From positions 5,185,001 to 5,249,000 of the forward strand of contig CM051030.1 in the NCBI GenBank assembly GCA_027627225.1: DNA of 64,000 nucleotides, read 5' to 3'. Below, piece by piece: positions 57,660 through 64,000 of the stretch. A model generated the notes under the pieces. That model did no database searches and had not been told where the DNA came from. It was given only the letters and a program-made list of their open reading frames with translations. How positions within the stretch are numbered: position 1 is the first letter of the stretch; every line of letters starts with the position of its first letter. The translations under genes were made by a program, and so were the position numbers. The DNA is from Congeria kusceri (Eukaryota > Mollusca > Bivalvia > Myida > Dreissenidae).

Positions 57660-60600
57660 CGACTGGTCGTGGTGGTACTTAGACTCAAACCCTTGAAGTA
57701 ATGATGCTTAGAATATAGACTTGTATCTTTGACAAGACATGGTTCTTAGACTCTAGAATGATACACCTAGCCATGCTTCTTAGGCTACAGACTGATACAC
57801 TTGACTATCCATGGTTCTAAAACTATAGACTGATACACTTGACTATCCATGGTACTTGGACTATAGATTGATACACTTTACTATCCATGGTACTTAGACT
57901 ATAGACTGATACACTTGACTATCCATGATACTTAGACTATAGACTGATACACTTGACTATCCATGGTACTTAGAATATAGACAGATACACTTGACTAGCC
58001 ATGGTACTTGGACTATAGACTGATACACTTGACTAGCAATGGTACTTAGACTATAGACTGATACACTTGACTATCCATGGTACTTGGACTATAGACTGAT
58101 ACACTTGACTATCCATGGTACTTGGACTATAGACTGATACACTTGACTATCCATGGTACTTAGACTATAGACTGATACACTTGACTAGCCATTGTACTTT
58201 TACTATAGATTGATACACTTGACTAGCCATGTTACTTATACTATAGACTGATACACTTTACTATCCATGGTACTTAGACTATAGACTCATACACTTGACT
58301 AGCCATGGTACTAAGACTACAGACTGATACACTTGACTATCCATGGTACTTTGACTATAGACTGATACACTTGACTATCCATGGTACTTGGACTATAGAC
58401 TGATACACTTGACTAGCCATGGTACTTAGAGTATAGACTGATATACTTGATCATCCATGGTACTTAGAATATAGACAGATACACTTGACTAGCCTGGTAC
58501 TTGGACTATAGACTGATACACTTGACTAGCAATGGTACTTAGACTATAGCCTGATACACTTGACTATCCATGGTACTGGGACTATAGACTAATACACTTT
58601 ACTATCCATGGTACTTAGACTATAGATTGATACACTTGACTATCCATTGTACTTATACTATAGACTGATACACTTAACTAGCCATGGTACTTATACTATA
58701 GACTGATACACTTAACTAGCCATGGTACTTATACTATAGACTGATACACTTAACTAGCCATGGTACTTAGACTATAGGCTGATACACTTGACTATCCATG
58801 GTACTTTGACTATAGACTGATACACTTGACTATCCATGGTACTTAGACTATGACTGATACACCTGACTAGCCATGGTACTAAGACTATAGACTGATACAC
58901 TTGACTAGCAATGGTACTTAGACTATAGACTGATACAATTGACTAGCAATGGTACTTAGACTATAGACTGAAACAATTGACTAGAAATGGTACTTAGACT
59001 ATAGACTCATACACTCGACTAGCCATGGTACTTTGACTATAGACTGATACACTTGACTACCCATGGTACTTATACTATAGACTGATACACTTGATTATCC
59101 ATGGTACTTTAACTATAGACTGATACACTTGACTAGCCATGGTACTAAGACTATAGACTGATACAATTTTTAATAGCAATGGTACTTAGACTATGGACTC
59201 ATACACTCGACTAACCATGGTGCTTAGACTATAGACTCATACACTTTACTAGCCATGGTACTTAGACTATAGACTGATACACTTGACTATCCAGGGTACT
59301 TAGACTGTAGACTGATACACTTCACTAGCCATGGTACTTAGATTATAGACTGATACACTAGACTAGCCATGGTGCTTAGAGTATAGACCGATACACTAGA
59401 CTAGCCTTGGTACTTAGACTATAGACTGGTACACTCGATAAGCCATGGGGCTAAGACTATAGACTGATACAATTGACTAGCCATAGAGTTTCGACCATAG
59501 ACTGATGCACTTGAATGGTCATGGTGACTATAGACTGCTTCATAGTTCTCCTGACTAGCCATAGTGCTTAGACTATAGATTTGTATCTTTGTGTAGCCAT
59601 GGTGCTTAGACTATGGACTGAAACACTTGCTTAGCCATTGTGCTTAAAATGTTAACACATACACTTGACTAGCTATGGTGCTTATACTATAGACTGGTAC
59701 ACTCGATAAGCCATGGGGCTTAGACTATAGACTGATACAATTGACTAGCCATAGAGTTTCAACTATAGACTGATGCACTTGAATGGTCATGGTGACTATA
59801 GACTGCTTCATGGTTCTCCTGACTAGCCATAGTGCTTAGACTATAGATTTATATCTTTGTGTAGCCATGGTGCTTAGACTATAGATTTGTATCTTTGTGT
59901 AGCCATGGTGCTTAGACTATAGATTTGTATCTTTGTGTAGCCATAGTGCTTAGACTATAGATTTGTATCTTTGTGTAGCCATAGTGCTTAGACTATAGAT
60001 TTGTATCTTTGTGTAGCCATGGTGCTTAGACTATAGATTTGTATCTTTGTGTAGCCATGGTGCTTAGACTATAGATTTATATCTTTGTGTAGCAATGGTG
60101 CTTAGACTATAGATTTATATCTTTGTGTAGCCATGGTGCTTAGACTATGGACTGAAACACTTGCTTAGCCATTGTGCTTAAAATGTTAACACACACACTT
60201 GACTAGCTATGGTGCTTAAGAGTATAGACTGATACACTAGACTAGCCTTGGTACTTAGACAAAAGACTGGTACACTTGATAAGCCATGGGGCTTAGACTA
60301 TAGACTGATACAATTGACTAGCCATAGAGTTTCGACTATAGACTGATGCACTTGAATGGTCATGGTGACTATAGACTGCTTCATTGTTCTCCTGACTAGC
60401 CATAGTGCTTAGACTATAGATTTATATCTTTGTGTAGCAATGGTGCTTAGACTATGGACTGAAACACTTGCTTAGCCATTGTGCTTAAAATGTTAACACA
60501 TACACTTGTCTAGCTATGGTGCTTAGACTATAGACTGATACACTTGACTAGCAATGGTGCTTAGGTGTATAGACTGATACACTAGACTAGCCTTGGTACT

Positions 60601-61480
60601 CAGACAAAAGACTGGCACACTTGATAAGCCATGGGGCTTAGACTTTAGACTGATGCACTTGACTATCCATAGAGTTTAGACTATAGACTGATGCACTTGA
60701 ATGGTCATGGTGACTTTAGACTGGTACATGGTACTCCTGACTAGCCATAGTGCTTAGACGATAGACTTGAATCTTTGTGTAGCAATGCTGCTTAGACTAT
60801 GGACTGAAACACTTGTCTAGCTATGGTGCTTAGGCTATTGACTGATACACTTGACTAGCAATGGTGCTTAGACTAAAGTCTGATACACTTTACTTGCCAT
60901 GGTGCTGAGACTATAGACAGATACACTTGACTAGCAATCTTGCTTAGACTATAGACTGATATACTTTACTTGCCATGGTGCCGAGACTTTAGACTGACAA
61001 ACCTAACTAGCCATGGGGCTTAGACTATGGACTGATACACTTGACTAGCCATAGAGTTTAGACTATAGACTGATGCACTTGAATGGTCATGGTGCTTAGA
61101 CTATAGACATATACAATTGAACAGCCATGTTACTTTGACTATAGACTAATACACTTGACATTTTTTGCCAAGGTTCTTAGACTATAGACTGATACATTTG
61201 ACTAGCCATTGTGCTTAGACTATAGATCGATAAACTTGACTAGTCAAACTATGAGTGCTTAGTCTATAGACTGATACACTAGACAGGTCATAAAGCTTAT
61301 ACTATAGACTGATAAACTTTACTAGCCATGGTGCTTAGACTATAGACTAATACACATTACTTGTCATGGGGCTTATACTACAGGCTGGTTCACTAGACTA
61401 GCCATGTGGCTTAGACTATAGACTGATACACTTGACTAGCAATGGTACTTAGCCTATAGACTAATACACTTGACTAGCTT
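57660..61480. repeat. 38-bp minisatellite, about 95-100 copies, upstream of CKS
   Basis: Unit actatagactgatacacttg plus actagccatggtacttag. The left part is homogeneous; from about 59480 a higher-order pattern of several units recurs (tagccatagagtttc..., ggtcatggtgactatagactg), and the right end is diverged. Confidence 0.95.
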
Positions 61481-61559
61481 GACACTTGTATCTTGACTAG
61501 CTGCTGCCACGGCATGGTACACCTGACTAGTCTTTGTGCTTATCTTGAATTACAAGTTT

Positions 61560-62279
61560 CTTAGGTTGAGCCATTGCAATTATCGAATATGTATAAAAAA
61601 AATAGTGAACATTTACACGGAGTATTAACAGTCAAAGTCAAACATTTATTTTTGCTAATGCTGTCATTTTTTGAGCTTTTCAACGTCGGGTTACTTACTG
61701 TACAACTGTAAAACCTCGGTTGGTTCATTGGATTATCAAAATAAAGTATGGTTCTTGGAAAAACGAAGTTAGTTTCAATTACTAAGTGTGCATTTAATAC
61801 TCAAGACATTCTTTTGCGCGATATGCACGTGAGACGGCGACCCGACAACTATTGGTGTTATGTGGCCTTCGTGCGACTTCTACAACTAAACATTTTTACG
61901 CGGACGATTTGATTTTGAACACAAACGCTCGATTGAATAATTCTTTCTGCTAAAGGTCGGCTAACAACCAATTACTCGATCATATTTATATTAATATATG
62001 TTAAATTATACACACCAAATAATACTTACGCAATTGTTTTTTAATGTCACCCCTTTATCTGAAGTATTAAGCCTTTGACTGATATAATCCACGTTTCGTC
62101 CCAAATACGATTCGTACCACAAGAAATAAAAAAATGACATCAGACATGTCGAAGCAAGACAGTCTGTTTCTTGCCAATGCCAAATCAGATTGTATGTTTT
62201 ATATTCTCATTTTGTATTTTTGCATCACGTGATATCAAGCTACTGTCCTGAATTTCAGATCGTCGACATTTGATGCACA
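61560..62279 (+). promoter_or_regulatory. Upstream region of CKS, possible cell-cycle promoter
   Basis: This is the only stretch next to the CKS start that is free of the 38-bp array. It holds ttttgcgcg at 61812-61820, resembling an E2F/CDE site, and an inverted CCAAT (attgg) at 61851. Both are common in cell-cycle gene promoters, but the match is short and the distance to the ATG (over 400 nt) is large, so an unseen 5'UTR exon may intervene. Confidence 0.25.
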
Positions 62280-63849
62280 ATGCCAAGTGATCAGATTGCA
62301 TATTCTGACAAATACTGCGATGATCAGTATGAGTACAGGTATCGTCAGCAAGTTTACTTTTCAGTCTTGCCTAAATGTGCCTTTCAAATTCTGTCCACTG
62401 TCTGAAATTTTCTGTGTAAGTTGTTTATAATGTTCAGATTTACATGAAATCAAAAAGACAGTCATCCAACGACAATCTTATCCGTCGATTATATTTTCTG
62501 TTTATTTGACAGTAAAAGTATACATTTGATGACAATATTGATCAGTTTTTGGGATTTGTGGCTTTTGTTTTTAAACTTTTTCTTTAGTTTAATTAAATGT
62601 TTTTTAAAAATAGTAAGAGAAAAGGGTCCAGCCAAATTATGCCGTGTCACCCTAATTTCGTGGGTCTTATTTACGAGTGTGGTGCATGCGCGTTAGTACA
62701 TTCTGTTATCTCACCTCTGAGTTGGATAAAACAAAATTTGCAATGTGCTCTTTGCAAACAAAGTAATTAAAATACAGATTTTTGTTGTTATTTCATGTAT
62801 ATGTTATGTTATTGTACCTGACCGTTCTGATCTGTATCGTCTGGAAGCTTCTCATAATTTCTTGAGTTCTGATTGGCTGGCCTACTTTGGTTGGAAAAGA
62901 GTGTTTACAGCATCAATTTAGTTTCACTTTGTTTGTGCTGGAGCCTGTGCTGATCAAAGAACGAAAACTTAATGAAAACTAGTGTTTTTGAAAAAAATTT
63001 CATTATAGATACACAGTCCTTATCATATTTTTTAAAAGGAAACAATATAGGCCTGACGAAATCTACACACTTGTTCAATTTTGCTTGTGCAGGTTTAACT
63101 TAAGGCTTCATGAATCTATAAATATTTATATTATGTTAGTCTTTGTTGGTAAATATTAAATAAATGATGAAATTGCACGCAGCGATTTGTGGGTAGGAAT
63201 GCTAACTTAAAGTTAAAAGTTTGAAAATGTCAGCCAAATTTAAGGAAAGGGGAGTGTTTATGTATTTTTTTTATACCGAAAATAGCAAAATTCCAGTGAA
63301 AAATAAACACAAGGGAGATAATCATACATGCAATTATTCTTGGAAAACTACTAAATATGCAATTTTTTAGAACGAAATTTCATGAATTTAATTCCAAAAT
63401 AGGTGTACGATAGTGAATAATTTGTGTACTTAATGCCATTAATTGGTGATTTAAATGACCAAGTCACTTACTGGTTGACATTTAATAGGATTTCCTTTTC
63501 AGATACTGCAAAAATATACAATCCACTTAACAGTTATAGTAATTCGGACAATGTTTTCGGATGCACGAGCGAAAATTCTATAAGTTTTAAATGGCCACGA
63601 AATTATGGTAACCCACGAAATTATGGTAATTAGGCATATATTTTTCTCATTTTCATAGTTCAAAAGTTATAAAATGGTACTATTCTCTGATTGCTGTTTT
63701 CAACACTTTCTCATGTTGCAGGCACGTTATATTACCACCAGATATTGCCAAGCTAGTCCCAAAGACACACTTGATGTCGGAAACAGAGTGGAGAAACATC
63801 GGTGTACAACAGTCGCCGGGATGGATTCACTACATGGTCCATTCACCGG
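62280..63849 (+). CDS. CKS: Cyclin-dependent kinase regulatory subunit (CKS1/CKS2), exons 1-2, cut by right edge
   Basis: Exon 1 (62280-62338) encodes [19 protein letters not shown] plus two bases of an Arg codon before the donor gtatcg. Exon 2 (63722-63849) starts in phase with [18 protein letters not shown] and continues [20 protein letters not shown] up to HSP before donor gtaact. This is the CKS fold almost residue for residue, including the anion-binding and beta-hinge neighbourhood of CDK adaptors. CKS proteins bind CDK1/CDK2 and phosphorylated substrates and help SCF-Skp2 act on p27. The family is about 79 residues, so about 17 residues (the last strand) must lie on a third exon beyond the window. 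CKS1 and CKS2 cannot be told apart from this part. Confidence 0.95.
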
Positions 63850-64000
63850 GTAACTGTGTTTTATTTCCGTCTGCTGCACATTTACACACATTGACTTTCT
63901 TATTAGGCTTTACATCGTTTAACTGTATTGCAGTGTTCTGGCGAGGTATCACGAAAGGTACGACATTTGTCTCACAGCTCATAAGTGTAAATGGTTGAGT

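Larger units (their letters stand above)
52295..61560. other. Intergenic, between LMLN and CKS, largely repetitive
   Basis: No gene recognised. Contents in order: MITE with tandem core (52414-52929); AT-rich unique-looking sequence (52930-54700); a 70-bp direct duplication (54707-54850); a short hairpin at 54960-54995; a 40-bp array with two SINE insertions (55330-56760); a degraded tRNA-like segment near 57150-57250; and a large 38-bp minisatellite (57660-61480). Confidence 0.6.

Overview
This is animal nuclear DNA: AT-rich, with short exons split by long introns bounded by GT-AG sites, and dense with small non-autonomous transposons, tRNA-derived SINEs and minisatellites. The protein matches are metazoan. 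The repeat set (doubly palindromic MITEs, the 'CTCACCTGAGCACAACGTGCTCATGGTGAGC'-type repeat split over 41766-43066, tRNA-SINEs with AAAC tails) fits a bivalve mollusc. My best guess is a dreissenid mussel, but that rests on general recall of bivalve repeats and was not tested by a search.

Layout. (1) 389-17893, minus strand: the 5' two-fifths of NOMO (nodal modulator, a subunit of the ER BOS/multipass translocon complex). Fourteen exons with continuous phase give 520 codons, and the gene runs off the left edge. (2) 19932-22115, minus strand: one uninterrupted 727-residue Mab-21/cGAS-like nucleotidyltransferase (cGLR class) with an apparently intact catalytic acid triad and a long C-terminal helical/TPR-like extension; a 5'UTR intron is likely. 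(3) 28169-51873, plus strand: a complete 15-exon gene for invadolysin/leishmanolysin-like peptidase (LMLN, family M8), 663 residues, with signal peptide, HExxH motif, third zinc histidine, Met-turn and GPI-type tail. (4) 62280-63849, plus strand: the first two exons of a CKS1/CKS2 cell-cycle protein, cut by the right edge.

Between and inside the genes, almost everything recognisable is repetitive. There are six copies of a doubly palindromic MITE, three full copies of a 300-bp MITE that all sit just inside 5' splice sites in the same gene-relative orientation, further MITE families, a hAT-like element with 8-bp target duplications, two tRNA-SINE families, and large tandem arrays (119, 33, 76, 40 and 38 bp units). 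The 76-bp array in LMLN intron 4 carries a near-consensus splice donor in each unit.

The four genes are not an operon and share no obvious pathway. The features most worth following are the splice-site-linked repeats, the atypical LMLN splice sites and propeptide, and the innate-immune type nucleotidyltransferase.
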